This document shows, one piece after another, positions 35,122 through 45,640 of a stretch of DNA of 64,000 nucleotides. The DNA comes from Lytechinus pictus (taxonomy: Eukaryota; Echinodermata; Echinoidea; Temnopleuroida; Toxopneustidae): positions 21,849,103-21,913,102 of the forward strand of contig NC_087254.1 in NCBI RefSeq assembly GCF_037042905.1, read 5' to 3'. The notes below the pieces were generated by a model that saw nothing but the letters and a program-made list of their open reading frames with translations, did no database searches and had not been told where the DNA came from. Every line of letters starts with the position of its first letter. The first letter of the stretch is position 1. Both the position numbers and the translations under genes were made by a program.

Positions 35122-36367
35122 ACTCACTTCAACTCTCTGAGTTGTGTACTATGTTCCAAGATGGCACAGCCATTAATAAAATGATCAAGATTTACTATTT
35201 AAAAATAAATTAATTATGTGTTTGTTCTAAATGGACAACATAAGAATAGTGTCGTGTGAAAAATTTAAATGACGAAGCACTAGGAAGGGGGCTGGGGTAG
35301 AATCTGCCTCGCCCCTCCCCCCCCCAAAAAAAAAAACCGCATATTTTTTTTTCCCAGTGTACGAGGAAGTTGAGCCAATGTTTTATGACTTGTTCCTCTC
35401 AAAACTTAGTATATTTTGAAAAGAATTGCAATGACTTTTATAAAATTAGATGTGTTGGGTAACAATATTTTTATCACAACATGCATAAAATTGTAAAAAA
35501 GGAAATAAATATTGATACATATTAGAATTATTGGAGTTGTACATGAAATCATGGGGGGGGTAGCAATTTTTGGCCCAACATGACAATCCAAGGTTTTTCT
35601 TATCTTTTGAACCACATTCTCTAATGTCGCCTATGAGGAGATAAAGGTGGTTCAGTCTACCCTATGAAAAATGTTGGTATTACTCATGAAGTAATATTTC
35701 CTTTTTTATCTTTTGCTTCTCTAGTACTGGTGTATGAGGGAGTGGATGGTAACACCAAGTCTATGGGAACCTCAAGTATGGAATACTACTCTTCATTCTA
35801 TTGTTTGGTACAAAGCTGAAAGACAGCAAACTCTTCTCATTCTGCAAGATAGAGGTACAGGTAGCTCAACTGGATGAGATACACATCTGTAAACAAGCAG
35901 TTGCCACTTAACACAGTTACTAATCAGTCAAGGCTTCATGTTCAGTGTTGACTTGTGGTTATCTATTTTTTGTTGTAATAGACAAATTCTAACAGAATTC
36001 ATATTTTTGTGAATGGCCCTCGGTTACACATGTCATAGTTGTGTGCTTGGCTTTTTCTAAGTGTTCACCTTTAACCTCGGCAAAATAATCTTTGAATGGG
36101 GAGGGGGTCTACTATATACTATATAATCAATAGATCCTTTTATGGAGCAGATGTTTTGCTGATTATTTTGTTTTGAATATCTGAAATGTTATCTCATTGC
36201 AATGATTATGGCAGCCATTCTTTATTTTGCTAATTGATCTATGAAGTAAAAAGCAATAGATGATAAATAAGAATGTAAAATTAACATCTTTTATTATAAT
36301 GGCAAATATAACTTTGTTATATTCGTTTCGTTCCAGACAGCCTGGACGGTGGGGTATTGTGCCACAG

Positions 36368-36660
36368 GTATTAGAGCTTTAGATTGTTTTTGTTTTGCCC
36401 TGTACAATTGCCAGCATTGAGCTTCAAATGTTGTTCTTCCCATCCTCAAAATCTCGACAAGAAAGTGATAAATGCAGCTTCTAACTTAATTGGCCCCCTT
36501 TCCACAACTTGCTGCCTCATCAAACAAATAATTTACAGGATTTGGCAGACTCTCTGCGGCCATGTTAAAACTGCATTTTCTAGTATTTTTTTTAATGTAT
36601 GGGACCTGGGTGTTTAATTTTGTGGTGAATGGACCTGCAAAATCGTCTCTACAGAAGCAT
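36368..36660 (+). repeat. Triplicated conserved block, copy A
   Basis: Begins right after the GT donor of exon 36,337-36,367. GAGCTTTAGATTGTTTTTG, the CCTGTACAATTG segment, ATAATTTAC, GATTTGGCA, the CTC-GC-GCCAT segment and ATGTATGGGACCTG recur in the same order at 37,812 and 38,692. No box C/D pair is visible. It could hold an H/ACA RNA or be an ordinary duplicated intron. Confidence 0.55.
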
Positions 36661-37590
36661 TGTTTGCTATTCTTGAAGAAAGAAGTAGGTCCTTTAGGAA
36701 GTGCAGGGCACTTGCTAGTGTAGTGTAGCACAGGAACGTTTTGGGTGGGGGAGGATCTGTTACTTAACAATATAAAACAGTGCAGCGGAAGGATTTGATA
36801 CAAAGAATCCCACCCTGTCCGTCTACAGAGGTAGAAATTTGATATATACTCGTGTTGTAATTATTTTTATATGTAATAATCACACATCACAGAATCAACA
36901 ACATTCACACTATGTCATTAACTAATGTAAATATAATAAAATAAACTAACATACACACTATATAGGATGTGTGTTCCTTTAATTCTAAACTAATAAATGA
37001 ACATTATGTAAATGATATTTACAAAGATAAGAAAATAATGTAACGACAAGTTACATAGTTATTCAAAATGATGTGAATGTATAGTTCAGATGATACTCAA
37101 AGCTTAATTGACTGAAAATTTCTTAAAAACAGTTGTCAAACACTACTTTTCAAGACTAATCATGACATTAAAACTAACATAACATTGAGCATGTTGAGGG
37201 TCTCAGTGCAGAAATAAATTAAGGACGCTATTTATGGTCGGGTTAATCATTGACCTAAGAATCAGGAAAATCTGGAATTAGTGAAGGAAGATGCTTTCTC
37301 TCCATCTCAAGAGTTGTGAAGAGGATGCCTCCAGTGCTGTATAAAGGTATTTTCAAACAATATCATTATTTTGGGGAAGAGTTGTGTATATTTTAACTAG
37401 TGATAATTGTTGATCCTTGGTCATCTCTATAACAAATAAAAACCAGTAAAAATTAATTCCTCGTCCCTTTAGGGTAGCAAAGATAGAAGAGTCCATAAAA
37501 TTTTCCTCTAAATACTCCTACGTCATTCACGTCATTATTTCTAAGAATAATGTCCACCAGACCCCGAATCACACTACCCAGAACTGACCA
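36661..37590. other. Non-coding between host exon and tandem unit
   Basis: AT-rich; ATAAAATAAACTAAC near 36,938 contains a possible poly(A) signal that could end a host transcript. Nothing else supported. Confidence 0.3.
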
Positions 37591-38198
37591 CAGGCCCGCT
37601 TATCCGCTCTCTCTCCTCCAGTATGTACAAATGTCACAAAAACTCTGTTCTGACCATCTTATTCTGGATGTTCAGTATCCCTACAAAGGGGAGGGGGTGG
37701 GGGTAGTACTTAAAACATTTAGCATCAAAAGGGTGCTTCACTATGTTGAACTAGAATAAAAGACGCAACTGCTGATTTATGCAGCCCATGATAAGAGTTA
37801 CCACAACAGGTTTTGGAGCTTTAGATTGTTTTTGTTTTGGCCTGTACAATTGTCAGCATTGAGCTGCAAATGTTCTCCTATCGCAAAATGTACAAAGAAA
37901 TGTCGAATGTAGCGGATCATTACATTGGCACCCTCATCAACATGCCTCATCAACCAGATAATTTACTTGATTTGGCAAACCCTCCGCAGCCATAACAAAA
38001 ACGAGGCATTTTCTTGTAGTTTTAAAATGTATGGGACCTGACTGATTAGGATTATGTGGATAATGGACCTGTTGTGCGAAATTGAAACTATAGTGAAAGG
38101 ATACAGGCTTGGAACACGGTCTAGATTGTTGAAGATGTTGAATTCCAAGTCCTTCAGCAATCTACTTTGGTTATAATGTTCCCTCTCTCATCTTGCAG

Positions 38199-38249
38199 CT
38201 TCCAGATGAAGTTCTTGTTGGCAAAGTGCTGCAGACTTTCCTTCCTCAG
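38199..38249 (+). ncRNA. Candidate 51-nt exon, copy 1
   Basis: Preceded by CTCTCATCTTGCAG and followed by GTACAT. It is a multiple of three and open in one frame (reading LPDEVLVGKV and onward), and is nearly identical to 39,087-39,137. It could be a host-gene exon or belong to another transcript. Confidence 0.45.
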
Positions 38250-39086
38250 GTACATTGATCTGTGTTTAAAAAATGATATGAAATAATGATTTTAATTCGT
38301 ACATCACCAAAGTACATTCTCTAAAGTCCGAAATTTTTTGAACCTGGAAATAACACTTTATTTCTATAAAATAAAAACATGTTACCTGTCGTATCATCAA
38401 ATTTTTGTTCTGGCAGGTCCAGCACAGGTCTGTGATAGGTTGCTAACAACAATATAGGGTAATGACTATCTGGCTCGCTTATTCGCTCTCTCTCCAGTAT
38501 GTACAAATGTCACAAAAACTCTGTTCTGACCATCTTATTCTGGATGTTCAGTATCCCTACAAAGGGGAGGGGGTGGGGGTAGTACTTAAAACATTTAGCA
38601 TCAAAAGGGTGCTTCACTATGTTGAACTAGAATAAAAGATGCAACTGCTGATTTATGCAGCCCATGATAAGAGTTACCACAACAGGTTTTGGAGCTTTAG
38701 ATTGTTTTTGTTTTGGCCTGTACAATTGTCAGCATTGAGCTGCAAATGTTGTTCTCCTATCGCAAAATGTTCAAAGAAATGATGAATGTAGCTTATCATT
38801 ACATTGGCCCCCTCAACAACTTCATCAACATGCCTCATCAACCAGATAATTTACTTGATTTGGCAAACCCTCCGCAGCCATAACAAAAACGAGGCATTTT
38901 CTTGTAGTTTTAAAATGTATAGGACCTGACTGACGAGGATTATGTGGATAATGGACCTGTTGTGCGAAATCGAAACTATAGTGAAAGGATACAGGCTTGG
39001 AACACGGTCTAGATTGTTGAAGACGTTGAATTCCAAGTCCTTCAACAATCTACTTTGGTTATAATGGGCCCTCTCTCATCTTGCAG

Positions 39087-39137
39087 CTTCCAGATGAAGT
39101 TCTTGTTGGCAAAGTGCTGAAGACTTTTCTTCCTCAG
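39087..39137 (+). ncRNA. Candidate 51-nt exon, copy 2
   Basis: Preceded by CTCTCATCTTGCAG and followed by GTATAT. Three substitutions from copy 1, one of which changes CTGCAG to CTGAAG. Confidence 0.45.
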
Positions 39138-39200
39138 GTATATTGGTCTGTGTTTAAAAAAAGGATATGAAATAATTATGTTAATTCTAAATTCGTACAT

Positions 39201-41300
39201 CACCGAAGTACATTCTCCAAAGTCAGAAATTTTTTGAACCAGGAAATAACACTTTACGGCAACATAATTAGAGAAAGGTGCTATAACGCTCACAATGGGC
39301 ATATGAAATTAAGCAGTCCATTGGCAAGCATTAAAAATATCAAAGTAATACACGCCATTAATGCAAAACCCCAGAAGGTCAAAATCAGTAAACAAAAAGT
39401 GGATTTGATATTGGTTTTTCCCATGAGAGCATTAACTCCCTAGTGAGCAATGAGATCAATTGCCTTGTCAAATGAAGTGTAATTCACGGAACATAAATCG
39501 GAATCAATGTGATCATTAACCGAAGCCCCATGAGGAGAGGATAGATGCTGAATAAGATGGAATTATCCCGGATTTCGCTTGGGGACGAGCCCTACCGGGG
39601 AGCAGCGGAAGTTATTGAAAGGCGTTCGGTGTCTATGACAGCCCAGGAACGATGTGTATGTCGGGCCTGACTTAACCGAAATTGAATGTCAAAAGCATGC
39701 CAATTGAACCCTCCAAAACGCACTAAAGAGCGAGCGATATCCATATATTTGAGGAGCTTGTGCTCACACATGCAGTGCCACTCCAAGTATATGGACGTAA
39801 ATAAGGAAAGCAGAAGTCCACTGCTCTATGCTAGCGATTGCTGGAGCCTTGCTTTAGTGGGCTAAGTATTAAAGCCAACCCGGTGGCACAAAGGCTGAAA
39901 GCCTGCAACTGGGAATTTTCCTCACTTAAGCTTTCCCTCTTTAGCAATCCTAACTCCACAAACCCTTCCAAATCTTCTCCTTAACACTAGAATGCACCTC
40001 ACCGCCCAAAACATCACACACGCAGATAAGCATATCTGGCTGCGTAGGAAAAGGAGGGTTGAGGGCTGGTGTATTACTATCATGACTATAAAGCTCCTCA
40101 GCCACAGGGGCAGGAGGGATGGAAGGGGGAGCTTGAGATTGAATTTGGGAAATGACCGGCTCTTGTGGAGAAGTTACAAGAGGCCAGGAACCCCCATTGC
40201 CCCGAACTCACCGTTGGTCGCTGATGCCGAACTTCCAGCAGCTGGACTTCCGTGTTGAACTATAAACTTGGCCGAGGTCTGTCTTGAGGTGGACAAGAGC
40301 AGGCTGGCTGGTGGCATCCCAGACTGAACGACGAGTAGATTTCCTCTGGTTGGACTTTTTGCTTGGCTTAACCTTCGGCATGATTGGAATAATGCAGGGG
40401 AGGCGATGAAATTGATAAGTCTTGAGGTTAAACTGTGACTCCCAACAACTGAAAAGGCTAACAAACGGATAACACTGATATGCAGATATGTTCCCAGATA
40501 AGGAAAATAGATTTTTAAATGGGAAGCGTTCTCTAAGAGCTAGGAATGGGTTAAAACGATAACCAAAAAGATCACAAAACAGCGAAAGCGTCTATGCCAC
40601 TGACACAGTTTGTTACAAGAAATTTCAATACAGGAAATATGTTGCACAAAACGGGTGAACTGAAATGGAAGATGCTTTCCAATCAACTCTAAGAAGAAGA
40701 ATGCTAACTAATTAAATTTTGGATTTCGCCCCCTTCCGAATTACCACGTCTGCTAAAGCGACGTAGCATTTTTTAGCCACGCCTCATGATGTTAAAAAAA
40801 TATCAAAATTCGCTACAAGCAGTCTTTAAACCATCAGTTTAGAAGTACAGAACTAATACATAAATTATGTTTATACCTTAGCCTTCGTATCACATGTAGG
40901 AAGAAGCTTCACATCAGCAGACTTCACACAAGGAATCCTTCCTGGTAGTAGAATGCAATTCTGTGTGGTTTAGTTCAAGATGAAACGAACTACACTCTTA
41001 ACCTGATCCAGGCACAAGGATTTTTTTCATGTCTGCCATCTCGTAAGAAACAAAGTGAAAATATTCATTTGCATAATTTCAGCATTCAGTGATAAAATAA
41101 AAAATAAATGGAAATCAAAACTTCTTGTATTATTGTCTATAGAGTTGCTCACATACTCGTATGACTAAAACAAAAATGCTATGGATGAGGATTGAATAAA
41201 TGCAGTCCAAATAATAATAAAATGAACACATTGAAAACTGAAGAGCATGTTAACTTTTACTCTTGAAATGTCAACCAGATTTTGATAGTTTTTTAATATA
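39201..41300. other. Non-coding, nothing firmly recognised
   Basis: Minus-strand reading 40,174-40,464 and several short readings show no domain. The somewhat higher GC content of 39,500-40,400 suggests an old element or gene relic. Confidence 0.3.
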
Positions 41301-41318
41301 AAAAAAAAGTAAATTACC

Positions 41319-41520
41319 TTATTTCTTCCTGCATGGAACAAGACCATGCTTCTGAAATTGTTGTGACCGAGTGAACCAATGATTACCGATATCCATGAGG
41401 TAGGAGAAGACATTTCTGCAAACTTTTTTGTGTCCATAGTTTAAGCTTTTCATCCTAACCTGCTTGCGAGCTTGTGCTGTCTTCTTGGATCTTGCCGTTG
41501 CTTTAGAGGTGTTGAGGGAT
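41319..41520 (-). pseudogene. Transposon-derived ORF fragment
   Basis: Minus-strand reading includes GHKKVCRNVFSYLMDIGNHW and ends GLVPC. The pattern G-x-K-V-C-x-x-x-F-x-x-L-x-x-I then G-L-x-P resembles the N-terminal segment of a widespread family of invertebrate transposon proteins. No N-terminal start or continuation is visible; assignment is from memory of the pattern. Confidence 0.3.
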
Positions 41521-41982
41521 GAAGCAATCACACCAAGGAGAAAGTGTCGTGTCATCGATGATTAAAGGACCCTCGTCCACCAATTCTTCCTTGAACACTT
41601 TCCATAAAGATTTGTCAATCGGTTCCCTTAATCCGCGCCGATACTTTTCGGTTCTAAATTTGACATGGTTGTAGGCATTTTTATAGTTTAAAAGAGAACT
41701 GGGGGCCATGATTCCAAACCAACGGTCGCTCCTCCCTTTTTCCAAACGGGTATAATAGCGCCGCTTTTTGGGCTTTTCAAGTTTTCTCCACAGGTTGTAA
41801 CTCTTTGGAACGGCCATGCCTCTTTCCACCAGTCTCTTGCGTTCTTTGAGGTTTACATAAGGATAATACCCAAATTCTTTTAACTTCCAAACATCCTCTG
41901 GACTTGCACCCTCCTCCCCCTCCTCTTCCTCCAAAGGGGGAGGGGTTACCATCCTATCAACGGAAGACATTGCGTGACCCAT
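41503..41982 (-). CDS. Hypothetical protein, basic, with acidic N-terminus
   Basis: I do not recognise this protein. The longest reading starts at 42,006; an ATG at 41,982 (MGHAMSS) lies just after an AT-rich leader and looks like the better start, giving about 159 residues. Features: a PPPLEEEEGEEG acidic stretch (about residues 15-26), then a Lys/Arg/Tyr-rich body with YYPYV, KKRRYY, RWFGIMAPSSLLNY and a WCDCF near the C-terminus. No membrane segment or signal. It lies 0.3 kb downstream of the transposase relic on the same strand, and its reading overlaps the fragment at 41,319-41,520 in another frame, so it may be an accessory protein of a transposon. Single exon as far as can be seen. Confidence 0.5.
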   Translation of the reverse strand: MGHAMSSVDRMVTPPPLEEEEGEEGASPEDVWKLKEFGYYPYVNLKERKRLVERGMAVPKSYNLWRKLEKPKKRRYYTRLEKGRSDRWFGIMAPSSLLNYKNAYNHVKFRTEKYRRGLREPIDKSLWKVFKEELVDEGPLIIDDTTLSPWCDCFIPQHL

Positions 41983-42280
41983 TTTTACAATTTTAAAACA
42001 GAGCAATTACGTCATGCGACTGTTCGGTACTCAGGTAAAAACTAAAATGAAAATGGTTTTTATTTTAATACACTTTTTACAACCCGCCCGCACAAAGCAC
42101 GCACACACAAACGACACGCGCGCTGCCGGAACTATTTTTCTCTTAAACGATACCGATAGGCACCTCTCTATGAGGTCTGAAGCACTAAGTCGCTTGAATA
42201 TAGGCAAGTGTAGATAAAGAAACACCACATCAAGGTAATGGTCTTTGTCTACCATACTGCCTTTATTTTTGTACTCTCAC

Positions 42281-42529
42281 CATTCGCCGTCTGGGCAGTA
42301 CTGATGACGCACTCCTTACATATCTTAGATAAAACTTCACAATCTAATACCTCCCCAGTATCCATAGAAATTACCAATGCCACCCCATGATTGGAACGAT
42401 GGCCATGCCTATGCCATGTCCCATCAAATGACACTGCCATTTCCACCACATTCCCCTCATGCTGCCGTCTTCCTCCATAGCAGCCCTCCAGAGGCGTTGG
42501 GCAGCTTCACACATCTGTTGCTCACAAAC
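42281..42529 (-). pseudogene. Mutator-like transposase domain, exon with frameshift
   Basis: The minus-strand reading contains MAVSFDGTWHRHGHRSNHGV, then VISMDTGEVLDCEVLSKICKEC, the core of the Mutator-like transposase domain found in many invertebrate proteins (SFDGTW with the catalytic Asp, then TGKVLD and a Cys pair). Acceptor CTTTCTAG and donor GTGAGA bound the exon. The 5' part reads VCEQQMCEAAQRLWRAAMEE in the frame dictated by the upstream exon, but the SFDGTW part is in another frame, so one base has been gained or lost near 42,455. No downstream continuation was found. Confidence 0.75.
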
Positions 42530-42598
42530 CTAGAAAGCAAAAGGAGAGAAAAAAAAGCCTTGTATAAATACTAGCATGTATGATGTCCCAATTAATAC

Positions 42599-42666
42599 CT
42601 CTGTAGACTTTGAAGAGAGATGAGCCAAATGGGTCTGAAAACTGTGGTCGGCCACAGGAGGAACTC
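42599..42666 (-). pseudogene. Mutator-like transposase, upstream exon
   Basis: Bounded by CTCTTTAG and GTATTA. It reads GVPPVADHSFQTHLAHLSSK and fits between the flanking exons in phase (one base carried in, none carried out). Family proteins have a comparable P-x-x-x-x-x-F-x-x-H segment ahead of the SFDGTW core. Confidence 0.6.
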
Positions 42667-42710
42667 CTAAAGAGAGTATGATGAATAGTTTAAAACTCCA
42701 TAAAACTTAC

Positions 42711-42785
42711 CTCCTGGACATGTATGAGCATTGCCAAGAGCAGCTGCCAGCAGTCCACCATCAATGAGATAGCTGCCCTCTCAAG
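42711..42785 (-). pseudogene. Mutator-like transposase, partial upstream exon
   Basis: Ends at a GTAAGT donor; reads GSYLIDGGLLAAALGNAHTC and hands over one base to the next exon in phase. Upstream the frame closes with TGA, so either an acceptor lies near 42,785 or the copy is degenerate. Confidence 0.45.
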
Positions 42786-42955
42786 CTGCACATGATGGGA
42801 CTGGGATCAGAAATTCCAGCCTGAAGCTTCCTTACCCACACTGGATCATTTATTGGCTCTTCTTCGGTCTCCTGTCCCATTTTCTGCCATTTAACCACAT
42901 GATGTGGTACCCCCCATGAACCCCTTTCTTTTCTTAATATATCCTTGCCTCTTAG

Positions 42956-43002
42956 GCATCTTGAATCTTGACGATATTTGCGATTATAGTGATGATGAAT
43001 AT
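42956..43002 (+). CDS. Candidate acidic exon of unknown plus-strand gene
   Basis: Acceptor CCTTGCCTCTTAG and donor GTGAGT bound 47 nt, reading ILNLDDICDYSDDEY after two carried-in bases. It ends in phase 0, the phase needed by the following candidate exon. I cannot name the protein and found no earlier exon. Confidence 0.3.
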
Positions 43003-43436
43003 GTGAGTATGAAGCTCTCCGGAATGTGGTAATACAGAACAGATGGCAATTGTAATCCTCAGGGGTGTTAGAGTTCAGATTTTTTTGTTTTGATTTTCAG
43101 CTGAATTTCAGCTTATATTTGGCTTTCCTCTGTACAAAAAGTATGGGAGCTCTTTCTATTTCAGACTTATTCAATACCTTTCAGCTTTTTTCAGATCTTT
43201 TTATTTGTGACCACTCACACCCCTGAATCCTAGAGGGGGTTATCTAAGGTCAAACACCACTTAGTCTTGTAGTTCAGACCTCTCTCTACAAAATGACATT
43301 GGTCAAGATTGTTAAAATTGGATGAAAAATAATACTTTTTATTAACAATTGAAAATAGGGCGAAATCACATTACGGAAATTCATCCAAGGTCAATAAAAA
43401 ACAATAGATAAGTTGACTTTTATCTCACACTTACAG

Positions 43437-43481
43437 GATGAAGCTGACGATGCTTTTAAAGGCTTTTGTGAACCTTTGTAA
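43437..43481 (+). CDS. Candidate terminal exon of the same unknown gene
   Basis: Acceptor TCTCACACTTACAG, then DEADDAFKGFCEPL and a TAA stop. It continues the acidic character of the preceding exon in matching phase. A poly(A) signal AATAAA occurs at 43,759-43,764. Confidence 0.3.
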   Translation, partial: DEADDAFKGFCEPL

Positions 43482-44110
43482 TTTTTATGTTAAATAACGC
43501 ACTATTCATATAAATATATATCATATTTTGTACTTGGAAAATTGCATATATTTTGTTAAATCTGTATCACTAAAAACAGAACATTTGTATCATCTATGAA
43601 TATTACACATTTTTTGAAAGTTTGTGTATTTTATTTACTATTCTTAATAGATGAAATGTTTTGTTGTGAGAGATGCTTATACTTTCAGACAGCCCTGTTT
43701 GTTATACATGGATGTTCTGAAGAACAGCCTTTGGCTGATGTATATCTACCATGTCAAAATAAAATAAATGAAAATTAAATATCAAAGTATATACTTATAA
43801 GATGGTATATGTAGTATATTTTTTCTATGTAAAGCTATATTTTAAAAATAAAATGTTGAAACTGATATGTGATGTACATGGTTTGGAATCATTTCAATCT
43901 GTTGTCAAAGATCAAATACAGGAAAGTGTGTCTAAAGGCCACTCCTGAGAAGTAGTGTTCATGAGTATATTTTGGGGGGTGGGGCGGGGGAGTGGATCAA
44001 TAGAGATATCACTATATACTCCTCTGAGCATTCTACTGCAAGGAGATTTTCTTAAATAGGCAATGCTATTGGTATTTGTGGAAAGATGTGTACGTTATGT
44101 TACACAGGGG
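43482..44110. other. AT-rich non-coding
   Basis: Several AATAAA motifs (43,759 and near 43,847). No other structure seen. Confidence 0.4.
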
Positions 44111-45640
44111 AATAGTATTTAGAGTGGTGAGGGGGAACAAGAGGGAGATATTGAGATAGTGTTGAAAGAGATAGAGGGGGAGGTAGAAGCAACGGAGGAT
44201 GAGAGAAATGAAGAGACCAACAAGTGCGAGTAGTTAGAAAGAGGGGGGGGGGGACAAAGGAGGGATGATGGTCGAAGAGATAGAGGAGTGGGAGGGGGGC
44301 AAAAGCAGGAGAGATCTGGGGAGAGGGGGAGGTAGAAGCAACGGAGGATGAGAGAAGGGAAGGGTGCTAGAGAGGATGAGAGAAATAGAAGAGACCAACA
44401 AGTGCGAGTAGTTAGAAAGAGAGGGGGGAGGGATGATGGTCAAAGAGATAGAGGAGTGGGAGGGGGGCAAAAGCAAGAGAGATTTGGGGAGAGGGGGAGG
44501 TAGAAGCAACGGAGGATGAGAGAAATAGAAGAGACCAACAAGTGCGAGTAGTTAGAAAGAGAGGGGGGAGGGATGATGGTCAAAGAGATAGAGGAGTGGG
44601 AGGGGGGCAAAAGCAGGAGAGATCTGGGGAGAGGGGGAGGTAGAAGCAACAGAGGATGAGAGAAGGGAAGGGTGCAAGAGAGGATGAGAGAAATAGAAGA
44701 GACCAACAAGTGCGAGTAGTTATAAAGAGGGGGGGGGGGCAAAGGAGGGATGATGGTCAAAGAGATAGAGGAGTGGGAGGGGGGCAAAAGCAAGAGAGAT
44801 TTGGGGAGAGGGGGAGGTAGAAGCAACAGAGGATGAGAGAAGGGAAGGGTGCTAGAGAGGATGAGAGAAATAGAAGAGACCAACAAGTGCGAGTAGTTAG
44901 AAAGAGGGGGACAAAGGTGTGGGAGGGGGGCAAAAGCAAGAGAGATTTGGGGAGAGGGGGAGGTAGAAGCAACGGAGGATGAGAGAAGGTGCGAGAGAGG
45001 ATGAGAGAAATGAAGAGACCAACAAGTGCGAGTAGTTAGAAAGAGGGGGACAAAGGTGTGGGAGGGGGCGAAAGCAAGAGAGATTTGGGGAGAGGGGGAG
45101 GTAGAAGCAACGGAGGATGAGAGAAGGGTGCGAGAGAGGATGAGAGAAATAGAAGAGACCAACAAGTGCCAGTAGTGAGAGAGAGAGGGGGGGGGGGGGA
45201 CAAAGGAGGAATGATGGAGGAGATAGGGTGGGGGGGCAAAAAGCAAGAGAGAATGGGGAGAGGGGGAGCCAGAAAAGAAATATTTGTGAGAAAAATAAAT
45301 AGATCAACAAGTGAGAGTGGGGAGAAATGGAAGGGGGCCAGAGAGGGATAGTTGTGGGAGAGAGAGCTAATAGGATCAATGAAGGGTGCCAGAGAAATAA
45401 TGGTGAAATAGAGAGACCAAGTGTGAGTAGTGAGAGAGAGAGAGGGGGCAAGAGAGGGATAGTGATTGAGGAAAAAGAGGAGGTAAAGAGGGAGAGAGGG
45501 GATAATAGAAGGTGCTAGAGAAATAATGGTGAAATAGAGAAAGAGGGGGATAATTGTGGAAGGGGGGGGGGGTAAAGAGAGAGAGGATAATAGATTGGAG
45601 CCAGAAATATGATGTGTCTGATCCACCCAAAGGATCCACC
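44110..45640. repeat. G/A-rich minisatellite, units of about 140-175 bp
   Basis: The core GGTAGAAGCAACGGAGGATG recurs near 44,187, 44,336, 44,505, 44,644, 44,820, 44,966 and 45,105, and GAAGAGACCAACAAGTGCGA recurs with it. Spacing varies because the GAGAGGGGG runs change length. Past 45,180 the array degenerates into related but poorly ordered GAGAGA sequence. Strand asymmetry is extreme (plus purines), which produces long Ser/Leu/Pro-rich minus-strand ORFs that are not genes. Confidence 0.92.

Larger units (their letters stand above)
24097..36367 (+). ncRNA. snoRNA host gene, multi-exon, probably non-coding
   Basis: Short exons bounded by good acceptors and GTAAGT/GTGAGT-type donors alternate with introns that each hold one box C/D snoRNA. 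Proposed exons: 24,097-24,154; 26,509-26,567; 27,653-27,710; 28,522-28,588; 29,933-29,979; 30,404-30,611; 31,300-31,374; 31,933-32,019; 32,597-32,690; 33,859-33,998; 34,727-34,860; 35,725-35,854; 36,337-36,367. The first three are homologous to each other (GGAGGC flanked by similar sequence) but differ by single-base indels, and 32,597-32,690 resembles part of 33,859-33,998; such changes fit exons with no reading frame to preserve. Only the 208-nt exon keeps one long reading (about 65 codons), which may be chance. One snoRNA per intron is the standard metazoan host layout (UHG, GAS5). The 5' end and the poly(A) site were not found. Confidence 0.75.
37600..39200 (+). repeat. Tandem duplication of an about 885-bp unit
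   Basis: TATCCGCTCTCTCTCC (37,598), the GTATGTACAAATGTCACAAA segment, the GGGGAGGGGGTGGGGGTAG run, the triplicated block (37,812 and 38,692), and a splice-flanked 51-nt segment (38,199 and 39,087) all recur about 880-888 bp apart. The copies differ by few substitutions and small indels, so the duplication is recent. Confidence 0.85.
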
